From Aggregatibacter segnis ATCC 33393 (GTDB lineage: Bacteria; Pseudomonadota; Gammaproteobacteria; Enterobacterales; Pasteurellaceae): a stretch of 64,000 nucleotides of DNA. Below, piece by piece: positions 39,451-49,273 of the stretch (its first letter is position 1; the number at the start of each line of letters is the position of its first letter). The stretch lies in contig NZ_GL622200.1 of NCBI RefSeq assembly GCF_000185305.1, positions 699,252-763,251 of the forward strand, given 5' to 3'. Below the pieces are notes generated by a model that was not told the DNA's origin, did not search any database, and was given only the letters and a program-made list of their open reading frames with translations. Position numbers and translations under genes: made by a program.

Positions 39451-40236
39451 ATGAAAAAAATGCCTGTGTTATTTGTCGGACATGGTAGCCCGATGAATGT
39501 GTTGGATAAGGAAAATCCTTTCAATCAAAATCTCAGCCTGATTACGCAAAAATTTGCCAAACCGAAAGCCATTTTGATGATTTCGGCGCATTGGTACAGC
39601 AGCCGTTTGCAGGTTACATCAGGCGAACAGCCTGAAATGATTTATGATTTTTACGGATTTCCTGAAGCACTCAGTCAGGTGCAATATCCCGCGCCCGGTT
39701 CGCCTGAATTGGCGGAGCAAGTGCGGTCGTTATTGCAGCCGGAAAATGTTGAGATGAACTCAACGCGCGGTTTTGATCATGGCGCATGGGCGGTGTTGAA
39801 GTTTCTCTATCCCGATGCGGATATTCCGGTAGTGCAACTTAGTCTTAACCGTTTGCAACCGGCACAGTGGCATTTCAACCTGGCGAAAAAATTGGCTGCT
39901 TTGCGTGAACAGGGCGTGTTGATTATCGGCAGTGGCAACATTGTGCATAATTTGAGAGCCATAAGCTGGGAATATATTGATCAAATTGGCGCAGGCTATG
40001 ACTGGGCGTATGCGTTCCGTGATCACATTAATCACGCAATGACCACACAAAATGACGATGAATTGGTGCATTATGACCAATTTGGCGAAAGTGCGGCGCT
40101 TTCTGTCCCAACACCGGATCACTATTTGCCCCTCTTGTATGTAATGGCTTTGCGTGAGCCGGATGAAAAAGTGGCATTTTTCAATGATCATTTGATTGCC
40201 GGTTCATTGAGTATGACCTCTGTGTTGGTGGGTTAA
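39451..40236 (+). CDS. ygiD: YgiD/DodA-type extradiol ring-cleavage dioxygenase
   Basis: A 261-residue class III extradiol dioxygenase of the DODA family (YgiD acts on 4,5-DOPA in enteric bacteria). Metal ligands are expected in FVGHGSPMN (His about residue 11), SAHWYSS, GFDHGAWAVL and GSGNIVHNLR, all visible. The start at 39451 has GGAGGC 7 bases upstream and begins MKKMPVLFVGHG, so the in-frame ATG at 39373 is unlikely. The physiological substrate here is unknown. Confidence 0.88.
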   Translation: MKKMPVLFVGHGSPMNVLDKENPFNQNLSLITQKFAKPKAILMISAHWYSSRLQVTSGEQPEMIYDFYGFPEALSQVQYPAPGSPELAEQVRSLLQPENVEMNSTRGFDHGAWAVLKFLYPDADIPVVQLSLNRLQPAQWHFNLAKKLAALREQGVLIIGSGNIVHNLRAISWEYIDQIGAGYDWAYAFRDHINHAMTTQNDDELVHYDQFGESAALSVPTPDHYLPLLYVMALREPDEKVAFFNDHLIAGSLSMTSVLVG

Positions 40237-40433
40237 AATGAACGCAACACTTTATGTTGAAATGCCATAAATTGGTATTGTAATGGGGCGGGGCGGTGGC
40301 GGGCATCTCGCTTTCCGTTGCCGAGTTTGAGGTGCCGTTCACGCAAGGATCCGCGCGGTAAAGTAACATGAGAAAGAACAATGAGAGCGCTTCTTGCTTT
40401 GAAGGTGACAACAATCACGTTATTTTCTGAAAA
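40237..40433. other. G+C-rich intergenic segment between ygiD and the SMR pseudogene
   Basis: No gene is supported. The stretch 40282-40360 is markedly richer in G and C than its surroundings (GGGGCGGGGCGGTGGCGGGC at 40284-40303). The sequence reads without stops in several frames for a short distance but lacks start signals. It may be a dispersed repeat or a remnant. Confidence 0.4.
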
Positions 40434-40763
40434 TTAGTGATTCGTTGTTGAAAATAGATTAATCACCAGCACGCCGGAAATAATCAGGGCAATTCCTAAC
40501 ATAGCGGGCATATCGAGTTTTTGTCCAAAGGCAAACTAGGCAACCATCGCTGTCAAAATGATCCCTACGCCGGACCAAACGGCATAGACCAAGCCGACAG
40601 GCAGGCTACGGAAGACGATGGAGACCAAATAAAACGATAAGGCATAAATCAATAACGCACTTATGGTGGGAAGCGGTTTGGTAAAACTATCGCTTAATTT
40701 CAGCAAATTGGTGGCGATGACTTCCAAGCCGATAGAGCTACCTAGTAAAAGCCAAGGATTCAT
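40434..40763 (-). pseudogene. SMR-family multidrug exporter, interrupted by an amber codon
   Basis: The reading frame starts at 40763 (MNPWLLLGSSIGLEVIATNL, good GGAGAG ribosome site) and stops at a TAG at 40536-40538 after 75 residues. Past it, the same frame continues FAFGQKLDMPAMLGIALI... to a TAA at 40434, giving 109 residues in total, the normal SMR length. The conserved membrane glutamate (Glu14) and the GLVYAVWSGVG motif are present. By alignment with EmrE the TAG stands exactly where the essential Trp63 sits (A-TAG-FAFGQ against SWGFFGQ), so TGG has become TAG. The gene is inactive unless the amber is suppressed. Confidence 0.85.
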
Positions 40764-41001
40764 ATTTTCTCTCCGTTTGTAAAATCTTTCTAAAAAATGA
40801 CCGCACTTTAGAATGCGATTGAACCGTTCATGAAAAAACGTCAATTTTGAGCTGAATATAGCAAATTTGCATTATGCCGTCGCAATTCTTTTTTAGATAG
40901 GGTTTTTGAATTGATTTAATAGATTTTAATCGGTAAAACCTTTCTATATTATGCTTGGCGATATTTACTTCAAGCTAATACTATTTATTAAGGAGTTTTC
41001 T

Positions 41002-42528
41002 ATGAGTGCTAAATGCCCTTTTTCTCATTTAACCAGCACGCCTTTAACGATGGGTAACGGCGCGCCTGTTGCCGATAACCAAAACAGTTTAACTGCCGGT
41101 CCACGCGGTCCGTTACTTGCACAGGATTTATGGCTAAATGAAAAATTAGCAGATTTTGTGCGTGAAGTGATTCCGGAGCGTCGTATGCATGCGAAAGGTT
41201 CCGGTGCATTCGGCACCTTTACTGTGACGAATGACATCACTCAATACACCCGCGCAAAAATTTTCAGTGAAGTCGGCAAAAAAACGGAAATGTTTGCACG
41301 CTTTACGACCGTTGCCGGTGAACGTGGTGCTGCGGATGCGGAACGTGATATTCGTGGTTTTGCTTTAAAATTCTATACCGAAGAAGGGAACTGGGATTTA
41401 GTGGGTAACAACACGCCGGTATTTTTCTTGCGCGATCCGCGTAAATTTCCTGATTTAAATAAAGCGGTAAAACGCGATCCGCGCACGAATATGCGTTCAG
41501 CCACAAACAACTGGGACTTTTGGACATTATTGCCTGAGGCATTGCACCAAGTCACTGTTGTCATGAGTGATCGCGGTATTCCGGCAAGCTATCGCCATAT
41601 GCACGGTTTCGGTTCACATACTTACAGTTTCTGGAACGAAGCAGGCGAACGTTTTTGGGTGAAATTCCACTTCCGTACCCAACAAGGCATTAAAAACTTA
41701 ACCGATGCAGAAGCGGCTGCTGTTATCGCAAATGACCGTGAAAGTCATCAACGCGATCTGTATGAAGCGATTGAACGGGGTGATTTCCCGAAATGGACGT
41801 TATACGTACAAATTATGCCTGAAGCCGATGCGGAAAAAGTGCCTTACCACCCATTCGATTTAACCAAAGTATGGCCGAAAAAAGACTATCCATTAATTGA
41901 AGTAGGGGAGTTTGAACTTAACCGCAATCCGGAAAACTTCTTTGCTGATGTGGAACAATCTGCCTTTGCACCGAGTAACTTAGTGCCGGGGATCGGTGCA
42001 AGCCCGGATAAAATGTTGCAAGCGCGTTTATTCAACTATGCCGATGCACAACGTTATCGTTTAGGAGTGAATTACCGTCAAATTCCGGTAAATCGTCCAC
42101 GTTGTCCGGTGCACAGCAACCAACGTGATGGTTTTGGTCGTGTGGACGGTAACTACGGTAGCTTACCGCACTATGAACCGAATAGTTTTAATCAATGGCA
42201 ACAACAACCGGATTTTGCCGAACCACCACTTCGTATTAATGGTGATGCGGCGCACTGGGATTTCCGTAACGATGATAACGATTACTTCAGCCAACCGCGT
42301 GCATTATTTAATTTAATGAATTCGGAGCAAAAACAAGCGTTATTCAATAACACGGCAGCCGCAATGGGGGATGCACCTAATTTCATCAAATATCGTCACA
42401 TTCGCAACTGTCATTGGTGTGATCCGGCGTATGGTGAAGGTGTTGCCAAAGCATTAGGCTTAACTGTTGAAGATGCTTTAAAAGCACGTGAAGTAGATCC
42501 TGCTTTAGGTCAACCAGGATTGTTGTAA
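41002..42528 (+). CDS. katA: Catalase (haem, clade 3, HktE/KatA type)
   Basis: A 508-residue monofunctional haem catalase, the same length as Haemophilus HktE. The distal histidine is in [14 protein letters not shown] (about residue 55), the asparagine in [10 protein letters not shown], and the proximal tyrosine ligand in [14 protein letters not shown] (about residue 337). It removes hydrogen peroxide in the cytosol. The start at 41002 has AAGGAG 7 bases upstream and begins [12 protein letters not shown]. It is divergent from the SMR pseudogene. Confidence 0.95.
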   Translation: MSAKCPFSHLTSTPLTMGNGAPVADNQNSLTAGPRGPLLAQDLWLNEKLADFVREVIPERRMHAKGSGAFGTFTVTNDITQYTRAKIFSEVGKKTEMFARFTTVAGERGAADAERDIRGFALKFYTEEGNWDLVGNNTPVFFLRDPRKFPDLNKAVKRDPRTNMRSATNNWDFWTLLPEALHQVTVVMSDRGIPASYRHMHGFGSHTYSFWNEAGERFWVKFHFRTQQGIKNLTDAEAAAVIANDRESHQRDLYEAIERGDFPKWTLYVQIMPEADAEKVPYHPFDLTKVWPKKDYPLIEVGEFELNRNPENFFADVEQSAFAPSNLVPGIGASPDKMLQARLFNYADAQRYRLGVNYRQIPVNRPRCPVHSNQRDGFGRVDGNYGSLPHYEPNSFNQWQQQPDFAEPPLRINGDAAHWDFRNDDNDYFSQPRALFNLMNSEQKQALFNNTAAAMGDAPNFIKYRHIRNCHWCDPAYGEGVAKALGLTVEDALKAREVDPALGQPGLL

Positions 42529-42671
42529 TTTCAGGTTTTAATGCATATAGGTTGAGCGACAAAAAAACACCTGAAAAATGGATTGGGCTTTATCATAAAA
42601 AAACATCACCTGAAATCTTAATAGCCGTGATATGCAATTTTTCGATAGAGCTCAGTCAAAAATTACTTATA

Positions 42672-42706
42672 AAAAATCCCCTAAATTAAACATTTAGGGG
42701 ATTTTT
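42672..42706. terminator. Bidirectional terminator between katA and the rhodanese gene
   Basis: A 15-bp perfect stem AAAAATCCCCTAAAT / ATTTAGGGGATTTTT with a 5-base loop. It closes both convergent genes. Confidence 0.9.
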
Positions 42707-42724
42707 GTTTTTAATAAGGTATGA

Positions 42725-43093
42725 TTATTTCATGCCTTTCTTAACCAAATCTTCATAACCGCCATGGTTGGTAACGTTGGTGTAACCTGCTTTTTTCAGT
42801 GCGTTTAACGCCACTTCTGCACGGCGACCGCTGCGGCAGTAGAGGTTGATAGGTGCGTCTTTATCCGGGCTAACGGATTGGATGCGTTCAAGGATTTGAT
42901 CGTGTGGAATGTTCACCGCATCTTGTAAATGGCCCGCGTTAAATTCTTCAGCAGAGCGAACGTCAATCCAAACGCCTTTTGTATTTGCTTGTTGTGCCAC
43001 CGCTTTTTCAGTTTCAGGTATAGAGGCTGCAGAGGCAGCTAAGGGTACTGTCATCCCAGCAGCAAAAACGATCGCAGTTATCAATTTTTTCAT
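42725..43093 (-). CDS. Periplasmic rhodanese (PspE-like)
   Basis: A 122-residue single-domain rhodanese with a signal peptide (residues 1-22, ending ASA). The conserved WIDVRSAEEFNAGHL segment and the active-site loop CRSGRRAE (Cys about residue 86) are complete. It transfers sulfur from thiosulfate to an acceptor in the periplasm. Its size and location match PspE, but it is not next to a psp operon, so the name is given only by likeness. It is convergent with katA. Confidence 0.87.
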   Translation of the reverse strand: MKKLITAIVFAAGMTVPLAASAASIPETEKAVAQQANTKGVWIDVRSAEEFNAGHLQDAVNIPHDQILERIQSVSPDKDAPINLYCRSGRRAEVALNALKKAGYTNVTNHGGYEDLVKKGMK

Positions 43094-43301
43094 GATTTAA
43101 TCTCCTTTTATATGGATGGTTATGTGTTTTGAATCGCCCATTATGTTACTCACAAACACGGCAGTAATAAATGGCAAATTAGTCCAAAAATGAGATGTTT
43201 TATGAATCGTTTTGATAGAAAATTTTAGGGGATTTAGGCAGATCTCAAGCGATCAGATGTTGAGTTTTGAAAAACATCTAAAAATCTGACCGCACTTTGA
43301 A

Positions 43302-44123
43302 CTATTTCACACTCAATCTCACCGCCACGGTTTCGCCAGCCTCAAGATAGCGATGGATCCTTGCGGTTTCTACGCATACCATGGTTTGATAGCCATTTTC
43401 AGCCATGCTGCTTGTGGCTTTATGCCATGGGTTCCATAACACCACATCGCTGGCATTTTGATGTGTCACGAATAGGGTGCGTTGGTTGGCTTGGTCGTGA
43501 ATTTCCGTTGGCTGTGGTGGCGCGGTATAAATGCAATCCACGTTTTCATTGATGGTGCGTGGTGAGGGCACGGTTTCCTGCGATTTAGTGAGAGAGTTAA
43601 AACAGGTTGTTGGCAGGTTGGCGATACTCGTGTTGGCGATGTTGCCAATGTTGAAATAACTGTGTAGCGCTAGTTGTACGTTTTCCATGCCGGTTTCGCC
43701 GTAGTGAGTAAAGCGTAGATCGCAATGTTCGGTGAACAGCATTTCAATTTTAGCCAAGATGATGTTGTGTTTGGAAAATAACGAAAAAACCAACTGCACT
43801 TTGTCGTTGTTAATCTCGTAGTCGCTTAATTGCCATAGGCTGGTACGAGCGAAGCCGTGCGCAGGCGTGCCGGCATTACCAAACCATGGGTAGCAAATAG
43901 GGATGCCGCCACGAATGGCGTTACCGGCTTTAAACGGCTCAATGTCACTTAACCACAATACGTCTTGTTTGCTGTGTGTCGGTTGCCAGCTGAATAAATG
44001 TGCCCCTTGTAAGGCGATTTTGGCGGTGCCGACAGCGTGGTGTAAATGTAAAACGGGAATGTCGTTATACGCATATAAGCTCAATTCCGGTGTGATTTGT
44101 TGTTGTAATTGAATGTTCATCAT
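43302..44123 (-). CDS. yeaD: D-hexose-6-phosphate mutarotase
   Basis: A 273-residue galactose-mutarotase-fold enzyme that interconverts anomers of glucose 6-phosphate. Catalytic residues are likely His in GTPAHGFARTSLW (about residue 92) and Glu in MVCVETARIHRYLEAGE (about residue 254). Phosphate-binding arginines are seen in RGGIPICYPWFGN and FARTS. Two ATG codons open the frame (44123 and 44120). It is divergent from yoaA, 71 bases away. Confidence 0.9.
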   Translation of the reverse strand: MMNIQLQQQITPELSLYAYNDIPVLHLHHAVGTAKIALQGAHLFSWQPTHSKQDVLWLSDIEPFKAGNAIRGGIPICYPWFGNAGTPAHGFARTSLWQLSDYEINNDKVQLVFSLFSKHNIILAKIEMLFTEHCDLRFTHYGETGMENVQLALHSYFNIGNIANTSIANLPTTCFNSLTKSQETVPSPRTINENVDCIYTAPPQPTEIHDQANQRTLFVTHQNASDVVLWNPWHKATSSMAENGYQTMVCVETARIHRYLEAGETVAVRLSVK

Positions 44124-44194
44124 CTTGTCCTTGTTGATTCAGTAAGAAGGGGAAATCTGCTATACTGTGCCGACTTTTTAACAGGTGAAAAATA

Positions 44195-46141
44195 ATGGCG
44201 TATTCAAAACAAATTAGCAAGGCGTTTTCCCCAGACGGTGCATTGAGCGCCCATATCAAGGGCTTTCGTCCCCGCGCAGAACAGGTCGACATGGCGACGG
44301 CGGTGGGCAATGCCATTGAACAGCAAGGGGCGTTAGTGGTGGAAGCCGGTACGGGTACGGGCAAAACCTTTGCGTATTTGGCGCCGGCGTTATTGGTGAA
44401 AAAGAAAACCATCATTTCCACCGGTTCCAAAAACTTGCAAGATCAGCTGTTTAATCGCGACTTACCCGCTATTCAAAAAGCTCTCGGATATAGCGGCAAA
44501 ATTGCTTTGCTCAAAGGACGTGCCAATTATTTATGTTTAGAACGTTTGGAACAGGTGATTGCGCAAGGCGTGCTGGGTGATCGCAGTGTGCTGCATGATT
44601 TATCTAAAGTGCGCAAATGGCGCAACGCCACGAAGACCGGCGATTTGTCCGAATGCATTGAGATTGCCGAAGACAGCCCGATTTTGCCTCAACTCACCAG
44701 CACGGCCGAAAGTTGTTTAGGGAGTGATTGCCCCAATTATGCGGATTGTTTTGTGGCATTGGCGCGTAAAAAAGCGCTGAATGCCGATTTGGTGGTGGTC
44801 AACCATCATTTATTTTTTGCTGACATGGCAGTGAAAGAAAACGGCTTCGGCGAATTGATCCCGAATGCTGAAGTGATTGTGTTTGATGAAGCGCACCAAC
44901 TGCCTGATATTGCCAGCCAATATTTTGGTCAATCGGTCACCTCCCGTCAACTTTTTGATTTATGTAAAGACATTCAAATTACCTACCGCACCGAAGTGAA
45001 AGATATGAAACAGCTTGGTGTGGCGGCAGATCAACTTTTAAAAATCGTGCAGGATTTTCGTTTAATGTTGGGTGAAGGCAATTTGCGCGGTAATTGGCGA
45101 CAAATGCTGCAACAAAGTGCGGTTAAAAAAGCCTTTGATTTTTTACTGGAAAAACTGAATTTTACTGCCGAAGTGGTGAAATTAGGCTTGGGGCGTTCAC
45201 AAACGCTAGACAGCATTTTTGAGCGCATCGCGCAGTTACAAAATCTACTTAAACGCCTGACGGAAACAGAAATCACCGGCTATTGCTATTGGTTTGAATG
45301 TATCGGTCGCCAGTTTGGGCTACACATTACGCCACTTACTGTGGCGGACAAGTTTGGTGAGCAAATGGCAAAACAAAAATGCGCCTGGATTTTCACTTCT
45401 GCCACCTTGGAAGTGGGCGGCACTTTTGCCCATTTTTGCCAGCGTTTAGGTATTCAAGATGCGGAGCAGAAAATTCTGCCAAGCCCTTTTAATTATGCAG
45501 AGCAATCTTTGCTTTGCGTGCCACGTTATCTGCCGGCAACCAATCACAGCAGCACGTTCACTCAATTAGGCAAAATGTTACTGCCGATTATCGAAGCCAA
45601 CCAAGGCCGTTGTTTTGTGCTTTGCACGTCTTATGCCATGATGCGTAGCCTGGCAGATTATTTTCGTGAAAACAGTGAACTGACGATTTTATTGCAGGGT
45701 GAAACGGCGAAAACTACGCTGTTGGAACAATTTATTTTGCAATCGCACAGCGTGCTGGTGGCAACTTCCAGTTTTTGGGAAGGCGTGGACGTACGAGGCG
45801 ATGCGTTGTCATTGGTGATTATCGATAAATTGCCCTTTACTGCACCTGATGAGCCATTATTGAAAGCACGTATTGAAGATTGTCGTTTGCAGGGCGGCGA
45901 TCCGTTTAACGATATTCAAATTCCCGAAGCGGTGATTACCTTGAAGCAGGGCGTTGGGCGATTAATTCGTGATGTGACCGATCGCGGTGCTGTGATTATT
46001 TGCGATAACCGTTTGGTGATGCGCCCTTATGGAGAAACCTTTTTGCGCAGTTTGCCGAATTTTAAACGTACGCGGGATTTGCACAAAGTGGTACAATTCC
46101 TGACAACCTTGAAGACAGACGATAACAAAGAATCTATATAA
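44195..46141 (+). CDS. yoaA: YoaA, DinG-family DNA helicase
   Basis: A 648-residue superfamily 2 helicase with an iron-sulfur cluster. Walker A EAGTGTGKTFAYL is near residues 50-62. The four cluster cysteines lie between 110 and 190 (YLCLERL, SECIEIAED, CLGSDCPNYADC), the DEAH box in VFDEAHQLPD and the C-terminal motif VGRLIRD near 592. YoaA helps repair replication forks and associates with HolC in enteric bacteria. Its stop is 2 bases from tsaB, so the two are co-translated. Confidence 0.92.
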   Translation: MAYSKQISKAFSPDGALSAHIKGFRPRAEQVDMATAVGNAIEQQGALVVEAGTGTGKTFAYLAPALLVKKKTIISTGSKNLQDQLFNRDLPAIQKALGYSGKIALLKGRANYLCLERLEQVIAQGVLGDRSVLHDLSKVRKWRNATKTGDLSECIEIAEDSPILPQLTSTAESCLGSDCPNYADCFVALARKKALNADLVVVNHHLFFADMAVKENGFGELIPNAEVIVFDEAHQLPDIASQYFGQSVTSRQLFDLCKDIQITYRTEVKDMKQLGVAADQLLKIVQDFRLMLGEGNLRGNWRQMLQQSAVKKAFDFLLEKLNFTAEVVKLGLGRSQTLDSIFERIAQLQNLLKRLTETEITGYCYWFECIGRQFGLHITPLTVADKFGEQMAKQKCAWIFTSATLEVGGTFAHFCQRLGIQDAEQKILPSPFNYAEQSLLCVPRYLPATNHSSTFTQLGKMLLPIIEANQGRCFVLCTSYAMMRSLADYFRENSELTILLQGETAKTTLLEQFILQSHSVLVATSSFWEGVDVRGDALSLVIIDKLPFTAPDEPLLKARIEDCRLQGGDPFNDIQIPEAVITLKQGVGRLIRDVTDRGAVIICDNRLVMRPYGETFLRSLPNFKRTRDLHKVVQFLTTLKTDDNKESI

Positions 46142-46143
46142 CC

Positions 46144-46866
46144 ATGAAAAATGTCACATTATTAGCTTTAGATACTGCAACAGAAGCTTGTTCTGTTGCT
46201 TTGTTACGTGGTGGTGAAAAAACACATTTAGCGCAATTTGCACAGCGTGAACATACTAAACATATTTTGCCGATGGTGGATGAAATTTTGGCTCAAGCAG
46301 GCATTACGCTACATCAAGTGGATGCCCTGGTTTTCGGTCGTGGCCCGGGTAGCTTTACCGGTGTGCGCATTGGTGCAGGTATTGCGCAAGGCTTAGCCTT
46401 CGGGGCTGAATTGCTGGTGATTCCTGTGTCCAATTTGGCCGCAATGGCACAAGCTGCCTATGTGCAATATCAGGCGGAAAATGTGTTGACAGCCATTGAT
46501 GCTCGTATGAATGAGGTGTATTTTGCCCAATGGCAGGCGCAAAAAGTGCGGTCAGATTTCGGCGAGTTTTTAGATTGGCAGCCGATGATTGCCGAGCAGG
46601 TTTGTAGCCCGTCAAACGTCATTGAGCAGGTATCTCAACAACATCATGAAAACGCCGTTTTAGCAGGAACCGGCTGGGCGGCTTATCCTGAGTTAAAAGA
46701 AGCGAATCTTGGTAAAGTGACAGAGATCACCTTGCCTTCCGCTTTATATATGCTGGATTTGGCATTGCCAAAATGGTTTGCCGGCGAGACCATTAGCCCG
46801 TTGGAGATTGAGCCGATTTACTTACGCAATGAAGTGACGTGGAAGAAATTGCCGGGGCGAGAATAG
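46144..46866 (+). CDS. tsaB: TsaB, tRNA threonylcarbamoyladenosine synthesis protein
   Basis: A 240-residue protein of the ASKHA fold. The N-terminus LLALDTATEACSVALL, the HTKHILPMVDEIL motif (His pair, about 38-50) and FGRGPGSFTGVRIG near 63-76 are typical. It works with TsaD and TsaE to make t6A in tRNA; tsaE is at 15013 in this window. It lies between yoaA and slp on the same strand. Full length. Confidence 0.95.
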   Translation: MKNVTLLALDTATEACSVALLRGGEKTHLAQFAQREHTKHILPMVDEILAQAGITLHQVDALVFGRGPGSFTGVRIGAGIAQGLAFGAELLVIPVSNLAAMAQAAYVQYQAENVLTAIDARMNEVYFAQWQAQKVRSDFGEFLDWQPMIAEQVCSPSNVIEQVSQQHHENAVLAGTGWAAYPELKEANLGKVTEITLPSALYMLDLALPKWFAGETISPLEIEPIYLRNEVTWKKLPGRE

Positions 46867-46897
46867 ATTTTAATCACCTTTTGAGAGGAGCATTAAA

Positions 46898-47452
46898 ATG
46901 AGCAAAAAAATAGGGTTAATATTGACCGCACTTTCTCTTGTTTTAACCGGTTGTGTGTCGGCGCCGCAAGGGTTAGAGCCAAAACAATTTGATGCGTTAA
47001 ATTTAAATAACATTCAACAGCAAGATTATGATTGTCGTTGTGTGAAAGTACGTCTGGGCGGCAAAGTGATTTCCGCTACCGCATTAAAAAATCAGACAAA
47101 AGTGGAAGTGTTGAACCAAACGGTCGCGTATTTCTCTGCAAAACCGATGATTGATAGCCACAGTAATGGGCGTTTTATTGCTTACTTAAACGGCTTTGTG
47201 GATCCGGAAAACTTAAAAGATCAATATATTACCGTTGCCGGTGTGCTAAGTGGCAAAGAGCAGGGCAAAATTGATCAAGCGGATTACAGCTATCCGGTGG
47301 TGCAAGCCCATCAATATCGTCTTTGGAAGCTCGTGCAAGAATATTATTACGATCCGGACGACATGTATGATTACGGACCATTTTATCCATACGGCTGGTG
47401 GGCGCCGAGATTTATGTGGGCCGAACCACGCCTTCGCTATAATTTGTATTAA
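46898..47452 (+). CDS. slp: Slp-family outer-membrane lipoprotein
   Basis: A 184-residue lipoprotein with lipobox VLTGCVS (Cys19). The mature part is Slp-like: VRLGGKVISATALKNQTKVEVL and YLNGFVDPENLKDQYITVAGVL give the expected beta-rich fold. The C-terminus is rich in Y, W, P and D (DDMYDYGPFYPYGWW). In enteric bacteria Slp is made on starvation and at low pH. An uptake signal encodes part of the signal peptide (TALS). It is followed by a hairpin terminator. Confidence 0.87.
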   Translation: MSKKIGLILTALSLVLTGCVSAPQGLEPKQFDALNLNNIQQQDYDCRCVKVRLGGKVISATALKNQTKVEVLNQTVAYFSAKPMIDSHSNGRFIAYLNGFVDPENLKDQYITVAGVLSGKEQGKIDQADYSYPVVQAHQYRLWKLVQEYYYDPDDMYDYGPFYPYGWWAPRFMWAEPRLRYNLY

Positions 47453-47457
47453 GTTTG

Positions 47458-47487
47458 GGCGGAATGTTAAAATTCCGCCTCATTTTA
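47458..47487 (+). terminator. Intrinsic terminator after slp
   Basis: GGCGGAAT pairs with ATTCCGCC over 8 bp, followed by TCATTTTATAAA. It lies 5 bases after the slp stop codon. Confidence 0.7.
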
Positions 47488-47518
47488 TAAAAATAAAGAA
47501 AAAAGAGAAGGAATCACT

Positions 47519-49210
47519 ATGACTAAACCTTGGTTTCAAAATTATCCGGAAGGCTCTGAGCGTGAATTGGATACGTCAGAATATGATTCGATTTTAGATA
47601 TGTTTGATAAAGCGATTCGTGAACATCCCGACCGCGCCGCTTATATTAATATGGGACAAGTGTTAACGTTTCGTAAATTGGAAGAACGCAGTCGTGCTTT
47701 TGCAGCCTATTTGCAAAATGAATTGAAGTTAGAACGTGGTGAGCGTGTGGCATTAATGATGCCGAATTTGTTGCAATATCCTATCGCGTTATTTGGGATT
47801 TTACGTGCCGGTCTTGTGGTGGTGAACGTGAATCCGCTTTACACACCACGCGAGTTAGAACACCAGCTGCAAGACAGTGGCGCTAAAGCCATTGTGGTGG
47901 TGTCTAACTTTGCCTCTACGTTAGAAAAAATTGTTTTCAACACTTCTGTGAAACACGTTATTTTGACCCGTATGGGCGATCAGTTGTCTTTCGGTAAACG
48001 CACATTAGTGAACTTCGTGGTGAAATACGTGAAGAAACTCGTGCCAAAATATAAGTTGCCAAATGCGGTCACGTTCCGTGAAGTGTTGAGTGTCGGTAAA
48101 TATCGTCAATATGTGCGTCCGCAAATGGAACGCGATGATTTGGCCTTTTTGCAATACACAGGTGGCACTACGGGCGTAGCAAAAGGGGCGATGTTGTCGC
48201 ACGGCAATATTATCGTGAATGTGTTCCAAGCCAAGTGGATTGCCCATCCTTTTGTGGGTGATCGTAGTCGTGAGCGATTAGCCATTTTGGCCTTGCCGTT
48301 GTATCACGTTTTTGCCCTCACCGTGAACTGCTTGCTGTTTGTTGAATTGGGGGTGACTGCCGTATTAATTACGAACCCGCGTGATATTCCGGGTTTCGTA
48401 AAAGAACTGAAAAAATATCCGTTTGTGGCGATTACCGGCGTGAATACCTTGTTTAACGCCTTGTTAAACAATGACGAGTTGAAGAACGTGAATTTCTCTG
48501 CCTTAAAACTTTCCGTGGGCGGCGGTATGGCGATTCACCAATCTGTTGCCACTCGTTGGCATGAATTGACCGGTTGTAACATTATTGAAGGTTACGGCAT
48601 GACAGAATGCTCTCCGCTAATTGCGGCATGCCCGGTGAATGTGGTGAAGCATAACGGCAGTATTGGTGTGCCGGTCCCGAACACCGATATTCGAATTGTG
48701 AAAGAAGACGGTTCTGAAGCGGCTCTCGGTGAAGCAGGGGAGTTGTGGGTGAAAGGCGAACAGGTGATGAAAGGTTATTGGCAACGCCCGGAAGCCACCG
48801 CAGAAGTGATCAAAGACGGTTGGATGGCAACCGGTGATATTGTGATCATGGATGAAAGTTACAGCTTGCGCATTGTGGATCGCAAAAAAGACATGATTTT
48901 GGTGTCCGGTTTTAACGTGTATCCGAATGAAATCGAAGATGTGGCGATGTTAAACAATAAAGTGGCTGAAGTGGCGGCAATCGGCGTGCCAAATGACGTG
49001 TCCGGGGAAACCATCAAACTCTTCGTTGTGAAGAAAGAGGACAGTTTAACCCGCGATGAATTACGACAACACTGCCGCAAATATTTAACCGGCTATAAAA
49101 TTCCAAAAGACATTGAGTTCCGTGAGGAATTGCCGAAAACCAACGTGGGTAAAATTTTACGTCGTGTTTTACGTGATGAAGAAATTGCGAAACGTGCGAC
49201 AACTGCCTAA
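47519..49210 (+). CDS. fadD: Long-chain fatty acid-CoA ligase
   Basis: A 563-residue AMP-forming acyl-CoA synthetase. The phosphate-binding loop [18 protein letters not shown] is near residues 213-230, the adenine motif GYGMTECSP near 358, and the hinge motif in [18 protein letters not shown] near 446-463. It activates exogenous fatty acids with CoA. The rest of a beta-oxidation pathway is not in this window. AGAAGGA precedes the ATG and a terminator follows. Confidence 0.93.
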   Translation: MTKPWFQNYPEGSERELDTSEYDSILDMFDKAIREHPDRAAYINMGQVLTFRKLEERSRAFAAYLQNELKLERGERVALMMPNLLQYPIALFGILRAGLVVVNVNPLYTPRELEHQLQDSGAKAIVVVSNFASTLEKIVFNTSVKHVILTRMGDQLSFGKRTLVNFVVKYVKKLVPKYKLPNAVTFREVLSVGKYRQYVRPQMERDDLAFLQYTGGTTGVAKGAMLSHGNIIVNVFQAKWIAHPFVGDRSRERLAILALPLYHVFALTVNCLLFVELGVTAVLITNPRDIPGFVKELKKYPFVAITGVNTLFNALLNNDELKNVNFSALKLSVGGGMAIHQSVATRWHELTGCNIIEGYGMTECSPLIAACPVNVVKHNGSIGVPVPNTDIRIVKEDGSEAALGEAGELWVKGEQVMKGYWQRPEATAEVIKDGWMATGDIVIMDESYSLRIVDRKKDMILVSGFNVYPNEIEDVAMLNNKVAEVAAIGVPNDVSGETIKLFVVKKEDSLTRDELRQHCRKYLTGYKIPKDIEFREELPKTNVGKILRRVLRDEEIAKRATTA

Positions 49211-49232
49211 GTTATTTTATTAATCAATGCGA

Positions 49233-49266
49233 GAGAGAATGTCGCTTTACAGCACATTCTCTCCTT
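49233..49266 (+). terminator. Intrinsic terminator after fadD
   Basis: GAGAGAATGT pairs with ACATTCTCTC over 10 bp with an 11-base loop, then CTTTATTT. It ends 8 bases before the rnd ATG. Confidence 0.75.
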
Positions 49267-49273
49267 TATTTCT

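Noticed and set aside
40181-40418. Minus-strand open frames overlapping the end of ygiD
   Set aside because: They have no ribosome site, overlap a conserved gene and run through the G+C-rich segment; no family was recognised.
41303-41564. Open frames antisense to the catalase gene
   Set aside because: They overlap the conserved catalase core completely and have no start signals.
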